From Trochalopteron elliotii (lineage: Eukaryota > Chordata > Aves > Passeriformes > Leiothrichidae): a DNA stretch of 64,000 nucleotides. Within the stretch, counting starts at the first letter, position 1. Each line of letters opens with the position of its first letter. Where the stretch lies: assembly GCA_024734555.1 (NCBI GenBank), contig JANPWX010000614.1:340649-404648 (forward strand), in the 5' to 3' direction. The translations under genes were made by a program, and so were the position numbers. Under the pieces are notes generated by a model. The model was given only the letters and a program-made list of their open reading frames with translations. It was not told the DNA's origin and ran no database searches. Below are positions 25,901-39,100 of the stretch, in pieces.

Positions 25901-28900
25901 GTAGCTTGGATAAACTCTTGCTGTTGGAGTGCACTTTTGCCTCTCTGTGGGAAGGAATAAACTTCAATTATATGTTGGCAAGCAGCTGGCAATATGCATC
26001 AGCCAAAACATTTAGCAAATTATGGGTAAGACTTTTAAAAGCAAACTATTTTGACTGTATGACAGCACTGCTCCAGATTCCTGCTCCCTCTCCAGAGGAT
26101 TGCTGCCACTGCATTTCCTTCAGGAATAAGTTAACAGACACTCTTTCCTCAATGAAATCGCAAGAATAAACATCAGTGCTTCCACAGGATTCCCAAAACA
26201 TGGCTACACAGCAAGAACATCTGACCATAATTCTGAATTCAGAGGCCTGGTTTTCCTACAGAAGTAAGTTGAACAGTACCATGAATGTTGAACAGAGCAC
26301 ATCATATAAAAGTTCTGTGTATGGAAAGCACACTGTGGAACAGGAGTAAAGAAATATCATTTGGGGGGGCATATTTACATATTTTATTGTCTCAAAATAA
26401 TCTTATTGCTGGTATAGATACAAACCCAGTAATCAGCAACAAAGACGACAAATCTCACGAAACAAAAGAATGCAGCAAAAAGAAGTGATTAATTTGAAGA
26501 GACAACTTAGAGCTACAGTATAATCTCATGAAAACACAAATCTTTGATTCTATAAAAATAACATTTGTTCTAAGCCAACTATGATGCCCTGAAATAAAAG
26601 TGTCATAATTTGAGAAGGGGTATTTTTCAGTACCAAACACAAAAAATTATCATAGTATGCATGAGCGAAGCTATTTTTTTTCCACTACCAAACATCATAA
26701 TTCAATATTTATGCTAGCTACAACCTGCCCAAATCTAATAACCTTCAAACTGTCCCAGGTGGAATGTGTGTGATCCCAACCCAAATCGTTTCCAGAGGGC
26801 AACTAACTAGACTTTAGCACTCCTCTGGTGACAGCATGCAAAGAAGAACAGAATCTGTCTCACTCTACCGGTTTTTAAGCTTTTCAAAATTACATTTGTC
26901 ATCAGCAGCTATATTTTCAAAATTAATGTCACATCAGTATCTTTTTCATGTTTGTCAGTATGAGAGTATAGCAACGTTTGAACGAAGTCCGGTAAACTTC
27001 TTAACCTGAACAGGAGGAAGAACAGTCTCTACAGTTCTAGGTTCACTTCCTCTACAGATTCATTGAAACAAGATTGCTGACTTATGAAAAGATACAAGAC
27101 CTGGTTTTATTTCAGCTCTTCTGAGATTCAAGTCCAAAGAAACATAGGACACCCTTAGCTTGATCTTTGATAAATTCTCCACACACTTTTAAATGCACTC
27201 AAATATCCCTCATAGTCCTCTTTTTATAATAATAATAATCACCCTCATCAATCCATGACTTGCCTAATTATTCCATGCTCCTCCCTTGCTTTGGAAATAT
27301 GCCATCAGTTCACACACCTGCATGTATTGTCTAAAGATTCAAAGGGACTGTTGCTTTTCATCAAATCAAAATCAGCTGAAGATTCCCCACAAAATACATG
27401 GTTAACTACAAACAGATTATTTTAAAAGCCTTAATACCTGCGTGAGAGATCAAAGATTTTCAAGTGAGCCAGATCAGTTCCCACAGCCAGGAAATTCCCA
27501 CAGACATCCAGAAGGCATGGATTCCCCTCTGCTTCAGAGAACACCAGCAGCTGTTTAACTGTGCCCTGGGAAGAAATGCATAACATCAGGTTTGTGTGGC
27601 CACAGCCTCCCTAGAATGGACTTATTTTGTCACCAAGTTGAGTCAGGAATTGCTGAACTTCTGTAGTAGATGAATCATTACAAGCAAATTGGAGAAACAT
27701 ACACACACAAATGCAATCTGGGTTTCAGGTATGCGTATAACCTCAAATAAAGTCTAAATTTAAAGGCATCCTTCTGCAATAATTTCCTCTTTAGTAACAC
27801 AACCTTTACCATGTGAAAGATACACAGAAATATCAAGTCTCTGAAGGTACTTAAATATACAGCTGTAAAAAAAATGCATTATACTTATGTGATGAATCAC
27901 ACTCATTCTAAAATATAATATTTACTTTGTAAATAAAATCATGTATAATAGAACTCTGATAATTAGATTTCTCTTTTTGGTTCTCACAGACTAGCAGAGT
28001 CAGCAAAGGTTCACACAAAATGTGCAAGTAGTATTTTTCTTTATCTCGTAAGAATATTCAGTATGATCATCTTCCTGAAATATGTATTTCAACCTGCATG
28101 CAATTTAAATCCTCTTCGAGTCTGTAAATACTTCCTAGTTACACCGCAGTAGTGCTCAGAGTGGCAGACTTTTTAAAGAACACAAGATGTCAAAGATCTT
28201 TCTGCTGAAATACTCAAAATATTTTTTGAGATTTGTATTATGACAAGGTAGAATTAATTTAGAAAGATCATGCACTTTACTTTTAAGCTCTAGCACCAAT
28301 CTTTGAAAACAAGGCCTATTTGTCCCTTCATGGTTTTCTCAGTCCTTACCTGCCAGGTGCGGACCTGGATCCGATACGGCTCCACTGTGTACAGGTTTTC
28401 TCCATGAACAGACAGAACTGGAGAGTCACAAAGGAAAGAGCCTGGAACAATCACAACAAAGCCATCATTACATTAAATATGTTCTGTAAAAAGAAAAAAA
28501 AGTAACTTACGGCAAACAATTTCCACTATCTTGCACCAAAACCCTTTCTCAATCTGTCAGTCACTATTGAATTCCAACTTCTTGGTGTTTTAGCCTTCTT
28601 CCATACTGCCACTACATTTAAAAGCTGGAGCTCCTATTGTAAACAGGTCTTGGTACATTCTGTCCATGGAAACAAGTGAGAGAGGAAGGGCAAAGAGTTG
28701 ATATGGGGAGTGAAAGAAAGAAAAAAAAAAGTGCAGTGGGAGGTTCCAGTAAGATAATTCACTTTTCCCTTCAGTGAACAGCTACTGAAGAGGAATAACA
28801 ATCTCTGTCAGAACAGTGGCTCTGCAATAACTTCAGAAGTGGTGTAGATTGTTAGGACCTTGGTAGTAATAAAGCAATGATTCAGCATGGAAAAGTTATA

Positions 28901-31900
28901 AAATATATCAGTAAATACAGACTAGCAGAAAACATCTAATGAATGATTCTTAGAAAACAAATCCCAAGATTTAGGATGGAATTGCACATCACTTACTTCT
29001 CAAGGCAGAAATATTTAGGGAGAATTAATCATTTAAAAAGCTAATTTACTCTACTTGACACTATATACAACAATTTATGGGACAATTCCTGAGAGCTGGG
29101 ACAAAAAGCCTCCTTCCCAGTTCTATGTGAGTGCTATGCAACCTTGATTACACTTTCTCAAAGCATTCAATAGCCATTACCATGTCTTAGCTGTAAAGGC
29201 ATAAGGAGCCACAGCTACAAAAGCAGAAAAAAATTGCTCTTCTTGATCAACATCAACGGTGTACTTAAAAAAATATAAGAACAAGTAGTTCTAGCCTCAC
29301 GCAATGTTTTGTGCAAGGCCCTGTATAATGTAATTTAACTACACCAGCTTTCTCAATCCCTGAGGGTTTTTTCCAGTATAGAAGAAGGTATCTCTGCCCA
29401 TGTCAGGGGGGTTGGAATAAGGTGCGCTTTAAAGTCCCTTCCAACCCAAATTGTTCTGTGACTCTATCGTTACAGTGCATCAGCTACCATGAATGAATAT
29501 GTAACTTTGGAAGAAAAGAAGCATTCCGACTCTGACCAACATTTTAAGTCCTACCTGCACTTCTAAAGGTATCTCCTGAGCACTCAAAGACAGCCACTTG
29601 CTTCCCATTCCAGAATACTACAGCATCCTAAAACAAACAAACAAAACGCCAAACAAATATATACATTTCATTCCTTTTGGAAACATGCAGGAATTCATGC
29701 AATAGTGTAGCAAGGACTCCCCTATAACAGCCACCAGTTACTAGTTCCTCTGGACATTGGGTTTGAAGGCTTTCAGCAGTCCAGAGGTTCTCTGGGTTCT
29801 GGTGAGCACCCTAGAGAATTCCTGAGTCCCTGCTCTATCTTAAAAAAAGCAGCCTCACCAGAGCACCATTGCTACTGTCACAACAATACCTTCATAATAT
29901 ACTACATTGAATATTAAAAAAAGTTTTGTCTCTATAAACCTAACTAGGCAACTGATTAGGCAAATAAATGGCAAGTAAGATTAACCTTAGTAGCAAAGAC
30001 TCCATTAGCATTCATATCAACACGAAGGCTGTGAGTGGTTCCTGTGCTGAAGATCGTCACATTGAAGAGGTTGGGAGACACCTGTACCACAGCTACCTGC
30101 TGATGAAAATGTGCCAACATGGCCTGCTCACTGAGGATCACCACAGAGCTGATGTTGTTCACTGCCAGCAGGTTTCTTCGGGACCCCCACTGTACATAAT
30201 GTGAAAAGAAAAAACACACAATTTCGTCTCTGGTTTTGAACTGTCACAACCATGTCCCAAGAGAAGTAACATGGGGAAAGACAGAATAAATATTTTTATA
30301 CATACGCAAAGTCCTATTATCTAAATACAAACTATAGGGAATGACTGGGAAATATTACTGATTCAAATTATTACCCTTGTCACCCAGTGTCCTGGTTTAA
30401 AAGACATGGGTCTGCTAAGGAAGGCGGGATCCTCTTCGGACCCTCTAACTTCGGCTCCAGAATCCCAGTGGCTGGCCCAGAGTCTCACCAGACAACTTCT
30501 ACCAGAGACTCCAGGAAAGACTATTGTTCCCAGCTGCAGAGTAGGGCAAATACTTAACCTCTGGTCCTGTCCTAACTGAGCCGAATGCTACCGCATGAAC
30601 AGTCCCCTGCTTGATCTGGACAAAGGCTTGCTGCTGTTCAGGGCTCCAGTGGAAATTGTTCTTCTTGCGGGTCACCAGGTAGAGAGCATTCACAACCTGG
30701 CTGTACTCAGGAATGTGCATTCAGCAGAAACTAAGGCACCTAGGAAAGCTTGCATTTCCTTCTTGCTGGTGAGTGGAGATAGCGCTGTGATCTTATTGAT
30801 GACCTCAGTGGGTCCTGGTGGTGTCCGTCTTGCCACTTTACCCCCAAGAACTGGATCTCTCAAGCAGGTCCTTTGACCTTACCCTTTTGGATGACAAAAC
30901 CAGCTTTCAGGAGAATCTGGATGATCTCTTTGCCTTTCTCAAAAACTTCTGCTGTCTGGTTCCTCCACATAATTATGTCATCAATGTACTGCAGATGTTC
31001 AGGAGTCTCATCCTTCTCCAATGCAGCCTGGATCAGTCCATGGCAGATGGTGGGACTGCGCTTCAACCCCTGGGGCAGTCGATTTCAGGTGTACTGCACA
31101 CCCCTCCAGGTGAAACCAAACTGAGGCCTGCACTCTGCTGCCAGAGGAATGGAGAAAAATGCATTGGCAATGTCAGCAGTGGCACCACCTCGCTGCCTTG
31201 GACTCCAGTTCATAATGGAGTTTCAACACGTCCAGCACAGCAGAGATCAGTGATGGTGTAACTTCATTCAAGCCACAATAGTCCACTGTCAATCTCTGTC
31301 CTCCATGAGAATCGTGCACAGGTCAAATGGGGCCAAAGGGAAGTGGGCCTTGCTGAACACTCCTTGGCTCTCTCTCAGGTTTAGGTTTTCTTTCATGACC
31401 CGGGATTCAGGTGGTGGTTTGAGTGAGTCTTTTTTGCCCTCTGAAGGCTTTGAGCTCGGTGCGAGAATGAAGAGGAGTCTCAAGATCTCGTTGTTCAAGG
31501 TTTCTCGTGTGTTTATTATTTCTTATCTTACAATTTTCTCTGTGCCCAGCTGAGATGTTCACAGCAGCTCAGACACAGAGTGATTCCCCCCCCGATGGGA
31601 GGTCGCTACCTTCTTATACAGATAACTACGTGTCTGTTATTTACAATTCCATGCCAATGCCCATCACCTATACTAAAAGAGTCACCTCTACTTTCACCCA
31701 ATCTCCTTACACTACTTTATGCCCACATCACATCAGAAGATGGAGGCCAAGGGAGAACAAGAAGAACCCAGGGCACTGCCCTAAAATCTCCATCTTGTCC
31801 CCCAAGTCAGCTCCATTCTAAGAATCCCAAAACTACCAAATTTTCCACCCTGTGCTGTGCTACACTACTGTTTTCACACTTTTGTGACTTGTAATTCTTC

Positions 31901-33132
31901 TCTCAATGTTAGAAGCTTTTTCCATGGACTGAAATCAAAGCCTGAGTCTTTCTGGGCTCTGTGCCAGGCAACCCCCCTGGACACACCCCCCTGTCCAGGA
32001 TTCAAACCCTCTTCCTCGGGTCTGCCGAGGTCTGTGACCTTCCAGGGCAACTAAAGGAATGCCCTGGACTCCAACAGCTCTCCAGCTCAGGGATCCTCTT
32101 GTAAATGGGGATCATGACATCTTGATTTGTTTGGTACTGCTGGTAATGCACTGTTGAGGTGGCAATTGGTACTTGCTGTTCTTCTACCTTTAAAAGTCCT
32201 AACAGCAGAAGGATTTTCTGAGAATCCAGGCAAGGTATTTAGCTGCTTAATTCTTTCTGTCTCCAGAGCAGCAATTCCAAAAGCCCATCAGTGTCCTCTT
32301 GGGTCTTTGAAATATCTGTTCTTAAGACAGTCAGTGCCCAGAATACATGGGGCATCTGGGCCAGTTACAATGGGGTGCTTCTGCCAGTCCTTCCCAGTCA
32401 AGCTTGCTTCAGCTTCCAACACCCTCAGCTCTCGAGAATACCCTGTCATCCCAGAAATGGTGACCCCACACATCCCGGTGGCTTTAACATACACTGAGCA
32501 TCAGTGTCAACTAAAGCCTTGTGTTCCTGTGGGTTTGATATGCCAGGCCATCGGATCCCTATGGTCCAGTAGACATGGTCGTCCCCCGGTGCCCCTACCT
32601 GGTTAGAGGCAGGACCCCTCTAATACTAGTTCTTGTGAATACATATGGGAGGTATCTTCCAGTGGGTCAGATCTTTGCCCACAGGAAACTGGTACTGCAC
32701 TCACTCTCACTGACTTCCCTTTTCCTTTCTCCTTCAGTTCTTGTATGCAGGCTGCCAGGACACAAGTAGGTTTCCCGTCCCACTGTCTCATGTGTTCTCT
32801 GTGGTTGAGTAGGAAATATCACAAGTCAGTTTGTGGGGCATACCTATTCTCCCTGTCTGGGGCCATCCGGCTCTGACTTCAAGGGCTCTGGTTTGCATTG
32901 GTGCCACATCTGCTAAACAGCTCTCCCTGAGTGTATTTCCTCTCAACGCCCTTGGGTCCAACATTGGTCACCAATTAATGTCCTGGTTTAAAAGACATGT
33001 GTCTGCCATGTCTGCCAAGACTGGAACCTTCCTGGGCTAGAAAGATGGCCCCCGTCCCTCCAAATTACTATAATTTCAAAAATACAGGGCTTCCAGGAAA
33101 AAAATGGGAACAGGAATAACAGTTCTTTACTA

Positions 33133-33168
<36 letters not shown>

Positions 33169-36100
33169 GAACAAAGAACAACAAAAAACCCCAATGACCA
33201 ATTTTCCCTTTGGTGTAGTTATGGCAACAAGTGGCAGGGGGCGCTGTTGGGCAAGGCACAGGGGCAGCGCTATTTCTGGACAGGGCTCTTCCGTACCCTG
33301 TTACCTGAAAAAGGCTGGAAAGGGAAAGCTGACACGGTCACCTGTATCTATTAGCAGATGTATGAGATACTTATGGCACACATTATTTCCTATATCCTGG
33401 ACCTTTTGTTATTGAAGCTTGTTAATAAAACACTTGGATTCTCCATTTTCACAGCACTTCAGTTTTGTGCAAGTAGGGTAGTGTTACAGACCCTCACTCT
33501 ATACCAACAAAGAGCAAGCAAATGCCATTGCTTTCTAAATACTTTCCACTCCTATAAGAAAACAGAATAATAGCAAATATAAAATTACTTTCTCTTGTAA
33601 GTCACCAGATGTATTTGACTTTCTTTCCTCATTAAAAAAATGGGGACTGTTCTCACATATGAAGCACAACAACAGAATGATACAGAGTGTAACAGAAACA
33701 CACGAGAATTGAAAAAACCTAATAATATGGTATAAAACCCAACAACCAAAGAGGCTGGAGAACCTAAAGCACAAGCTTTGCCTTTTAGCAGAACGCTGGT
33801 GGCAAAAAAAGCTGTCCGTTAATATAAAACTTCTAAAACTTAAATTTATGATTGTTTTAACACACACCATTTCTCTTCTGTGTATATCAAAATGCTATTA
33901 GGCATAGAATGACAGTGTTTAACCTCATTGTGACAAGTGAAAATATTCCAAATAGACAAAAAATCTGCATCCTGACACTTAACAGACAACATGTTAAAAT
34001 ATACAGCATTCCTTTCTATATGGCACATCTCAAAGAATATTTGATTGTAAATATATCTTTTTATTTTTCCAACTACCAGTGAGATTAAACTATACATTGA
34101 GAAAGTGACAAATAGAAAAAAAATTAATAAAATCATGCATTTAGTCAGATTTTCTTGCTTTTTTAAATAAATTTATGTAAAATTGACATTACTGATAATC
34201 TTTTTCTTCCAGAAAACAATTTCAGGGAGCTGAACCCAAAGGTTTTGCCAGTAAGCCATATGATGGAGAGACTAGCTACAAACGGAGTATTTCTGCCCAT
34301 TTCAATTTTAAAAGTTACTTGATTCTCAGGGGTTTTCCTCCTTACTTCTGAAGGAGGACCAGCCTCTGCTGGAACACATAGTCATATGACAGAGATCATG
34401 TTCATCTGTTTTGCAAAGACTGTCTATTCATCTAAGGTTTGTGATATCCGACTAACATTCAAGGAGCCTCATTCTTACCTTTATCTGAGTGACATTTCCT
34501 TCAAGTTCTGTAGATGCCTGGAACTTCCACTTCTCCTTGCCCTCCAAAGCCCATGTACTCTGATCAGATCCTGCTGCTTTCTTCCACATTGCTACTCTCC
34601 CCTTGCTAGTTCCAGCTGCCAAGATACCTGCATTCACAAACATTTCAGGCATTTCATCTTGGACTTCAGAAAAACAAACCCACATCACACAATATAACAG
34701 GCAGAAAACTCGGGTTCTTGGCTACTGAGAAGCCACTTTCCAGCAGCATTTCTCTCCTCACGACAAACCAACATCCAACAGGACAACTTTTCTGGAGAAA
34801 CAACAGAGGAACTTCGATATGGCAAGGTACATCTTCTAACAGATGAAGTGATTTTTTAAATGCATCAGACAGTTACTCAATTTTAACCTTTTCTTAGAAT
34901 ATAGAACTATTGAATATCCCAAGCTGGAAGAGACCCCAAGGATCATCCAGTCCAGCTCCCAGCCCTGCACAGGGCAGCCCCAGGAATCCCAACATGTGCC
35001 TGAGAGCGTTGTCCAAACACTTCTTTACCTCTGGCAGCCTTGGGCTCATCCCCCCTTCCCTGAGGAGCCTGTTCAGTGCCTGATCACCCTATGAGAAAAG
35101 AAACTTTTCCTGATATCCAGTCTAACCCTCCCCTAGCTGGACACAGCTATGGCTTTTCCCTTGGGTCCTGTCACAGCTCACAAAAACCAGAGGTCAGATC
35201 TGCCCCTCGTGATAAAGCTGCCCTATGGATGCTCCCTTCAGTCTCTTCTCCAGGATGAACAAACCAAGTGACCTCAGCCATTCCTCCTATGGCTTGTGTT
35301 TATTTTTAAATAGCTAGTTTTGTAGTCACTTCGGCAACCAACCACTGAACACCACTGCAGCAGACACCAGCTGTGCCTACGCTAGCAAACAAGGCAGAGC
35401 CCAGGAGCAGCTCTGTAGAAAGGATCTATTGTAAGGACCTGGCATAAATACAATACATGGCACTAAGCTCTATTTTGCATTAGCTGTACTGCAGGCTTGT
35501 AGACTGAATGCCCGAAACACGTTGGAGTGTATCAGGTGTACTTCAGGGGGTACCTGTGTCAAAGGGAATCCAGCTCATGTGACATGAGACAACTCCACAG
35601 TGAGTCCAAGTGTAGTTGAGTATTGAATGATTTCCCTGCACCTTTCAAGGCACATTTCTGATCCAAACTATACCTTCAACATCACACACTACCACTGAGA
35701 TCCTTGGCCACAAGACAAACATACCAAAATTATTACAGGGCATGGAAGGCTGAGGTTTGACAAGGTTTAGGACCAGAGATCACAGCTGCTATGTTATTTC
35801 TCACCTTTAGCACTGCAGTAAGACACACAGTTAATACATTCCTCCCCCTCAAAGCCAAATTGCACATCTAGGGAGAGCACATAGTTCTCATCTCGATCCA
35901 AATCCCAGAACCTAAGGCACACAAAACAAGAATGTTAACAATGCTTTGCTTTCCAGGTGTCTTACCAAACAGTCAATAGGATGCTGTACATGACATTAAT
36001 TTACTATTTCCACAATACCAAGATAACTTAGTTTTTAAAATTAAATTTTCAGCAGCTGCCTCTAGAGTGTGAATTTCTTAACAATCGCCCTCCTTTTCCT

Positions 36101-39100
36101 TTGACTTTTTAATCTGCAGCATGCTTAGGGTTATTATCCTATGAAGAAAGAAGTCAGAAGCAAGCACAGCTTTTAAAAAAAGAAAAAAGTGAGGACTAGT
36201 TGCAATTTTCTTCCTCCCTTATTATGCTTACTCCTCTATTTTAAGAATATTCCTGGATTACCCAGTAGTCCTTTGGACTCCAGATTTATTTTCTAGAACT
36301 AAATATTGCCATGAAACTATTCCTTCTTGATACTTGGTATTTATTGCATTCTCACAAAATCAACAGAAGATTGTGGCTGACAGTAGCAGACAGAGGCTCA
36401 ATAAAGGGAAATACTGATATGAATGGAACACTCCCATCCTGCTATGGCTCACTTTGGACCACCATGACCAAAAGATTAGAGGAACAGGTAGAGCAGGCCA
36501 TAGTAAAGACAAGGAAGAAAAGACTGCAAAAATGGTAAAACTACAGAACACAGCAACAGAACAGCAGGGCAAAGCAACGTACTTCAAAGGATGAGGGACA
36601 GAATACTTGTCTTATATTACAGTAAAAGAAATGTCCTGAAAGGAAGCATTTTTTCTGGTTGCTGATGCCATGAGTATCCTAAGGATCAGACAGTAACACT
36701 GGCAAGAACAGCAGCTGTATTTTCATACAAAACTCCCAGCAGGATTTATTTTCAGAAGAAATCAGTAATAGCACTCAAGGAAGGAACAGAGTAGGTAGCA
36801 GTGCCTGACAAAATAAAATACCTAGAGAGAAAGCAAACCATACCAAATTAGTTTCTGTCCTTCAGAAAAATTTTTTCCTTTCTCTACTTGTTTTGGCAAA
36901 CAAAGTTAGGAAATGTTGGGAATTTTTACATTATTGGCAAAAAAAACTCCAACAAATTTCAGCAAAATATTCAGCTCATTACAGACTGTAACTTTCAGCT
37001 GGCCCTTCTCAGGACAGCTTTCCTTCTTACCTGATGACTGTCTCACCTAGTGCTGTAACAACCAGACTATGGTCTATTAAAATCATGTCTGCAGAATGAC
37101 CAGTCTTCCCACTCAACTTCACCTGTTAACCATAAGCAAATAAATACATTTACAGAAGGTGTGAGGAGCACGCTGAAGGACACCAAGCATCTGAACTGCA
37201 CAACTTGGCTAAAAAGTAAAAATACGAAAATAACTAGACCTAACTGTCAATTGACAGACATATTCAGACAATGATCACCATAAAATGCATCAAGACTGCA
37301 TGCTTAGATTTAATAAAACAAACCTTGTAGCGGGTTAATTAAGTAGATAAGGAGTAGTATTTTACTCTTGCATTAGATCTTTTCCTAGCATTTAATAAAG
37401 ACTCCTTTAAAATTTGGAATTTCAGATCTTACTTTTAGTCAAACATAAGTAATGATCAGTAAGAAGTAGATACTCCTGTAATACACAAGTATCCAATCTT
37501 TTTCTGTCTTGAATAAAAAGAAGAAACACCTTAGGAAAGTGAAGGTTTGGGGCCTACCCACAAGCAGCATTTTGTAACAGCACAGGGCAGGGTATGAGAC
37601 ATTTCCTCTTTAATTTCCAGAGATCCTCTGTTAGTCTTTCCACTGGGGAGACATGGTGCAGCAGCCCTCTTGTTAGAGGACAGAAATAAGCCGAGGCACA
37701 TACTTCTTGTTTATCACAGCATGAAAAGGGTCCTGGTTTATTCCTCTTTACAGCTTAGCCATCCTGACTCCAACTATTCACTGACTCTGGCTGCAGCAAG
37801 CTCCTGCTGTAGGTTTCCCTTGCAGCCTCTGACTACCGGCTGTTTCCTGCTAAACCATGACTGCAGGTATTAGTTTGCAAACTCTGAGTGCAGGCTTTTA
37901 CCTCGCTAGATTATAACTGCAGGTTCCAACAACAGGCTCTAACTGCCAACTCAGACAGACCTCACAGCAGTGGTTCTCTTCCCCAGGACCCTGCTTCACA
38001 ATCCACACATTCATGATCTAATCTTCCCCGCAGGAGCTAACCTACTCCCTTTTATCACGCTTACCGTTATTGGCTATAGCTGTGACTCATCAGGAGCAAG
38101 GCTGTACTGGGTAATTAACACAGCTGCTACTTACCAGGGGTGAGGTCACCTGTATTCCCTTCTCCTACAAAGACACAGGCCCATAATGGTGTGGAGATAG
38201 TTTCTTCATATATCTGGGGTTTGGTAATCAAATAGTCCACATTTTGTTCTCCTTCCTTCCATGACATCACTCCCAATGAGCTGGCAGACGACACCAGCAC
38301 GCTCTGTAGGAATTTCTGCCATATGTTTTGCGTACACTGGATGTTGTCTGGATTAGCAGGGAATTGCTCATTATTTGAAAATACTATCTCCAGCATCACT
38401 AATTCTCTCAGGTACCAGACACCTTGCTCCATGGTGTTCCACTTGTCTCAGCACACTAAAAGATCATCTTTCCAAGGAAACCTTTCCCTCACATTTGACA
38501 GGAGTTGCATCCAGAGGCTGAGAGTTTCTGGTTTTTTCCTGATCCCCTGGTCAATACTTGCACCCCAGGACATGGATCCCAGTTGCAAAGTGTCATTACC
38601 ATCCAATTTCATATAGTGAGCCATGACAGCCCAGCATCAGAGCACCCACGTCACCAGGGCCTCACCTGACTGGAGGCTGAAATCTTTTTACATGTCTCAC
38701 AGCTCGCTCAGGGATAGGGTTTGGGTGATTATCTCCAGCCCTGCTTCTTCCTCCTGTTGTGAGGACCCTGCTGCTTCTTCAGCACTCACTACATGAACTG
38801 ATTTGGTCTTTGATTTCTTCTTCTGAATATAGGCAACTGCTCTTAGCACAGGTTGTTCCTGTGGATAAGCTGCAGTTTGAATGGCCATGGTGTCTGTTGC
38901 TTTGCTTTCCTCCTCCTCCTCCCTCTGAGGGTGCTGTATAGAAACAAGCAGTGTCCAATAAATAGTAGCCAGGGTCCAGCACATTCCATAACTTTGCACC
39001 TCTCTGGAACTGCCACAGCAATTTTCTTTCAAACATCTCATCAGGGCCCTGTAGTTGTTCAGGGGTGAACTTCTGAACCAGGAATAGAGTACTCTTTCAA

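Larger units (their letters stand above)
30388..33340 (-). mobile_element. ERVL-like endogenous retrovirus copy A, decayed
   Basis: Read on minus, the parts run: a 5' LTR remnant (about 33340 to 32979), a primer-binding region, a protease fragment, a reverse transcriptase broken by a nested LTR at 31373-32076, an RT palm with YIDD at about 30990, a thumb/connection part near 30500-30720, and a short 3' LTR remnant starting at 30388. Both LTR remnants share TGTCCTGGTTTAAAAGACAT on plus. Most of gag, RNase H and all of integrase are missing. Stops and frame breaks occur throughout. It is in IFT140 sense orientation. Confidence 0.8.
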
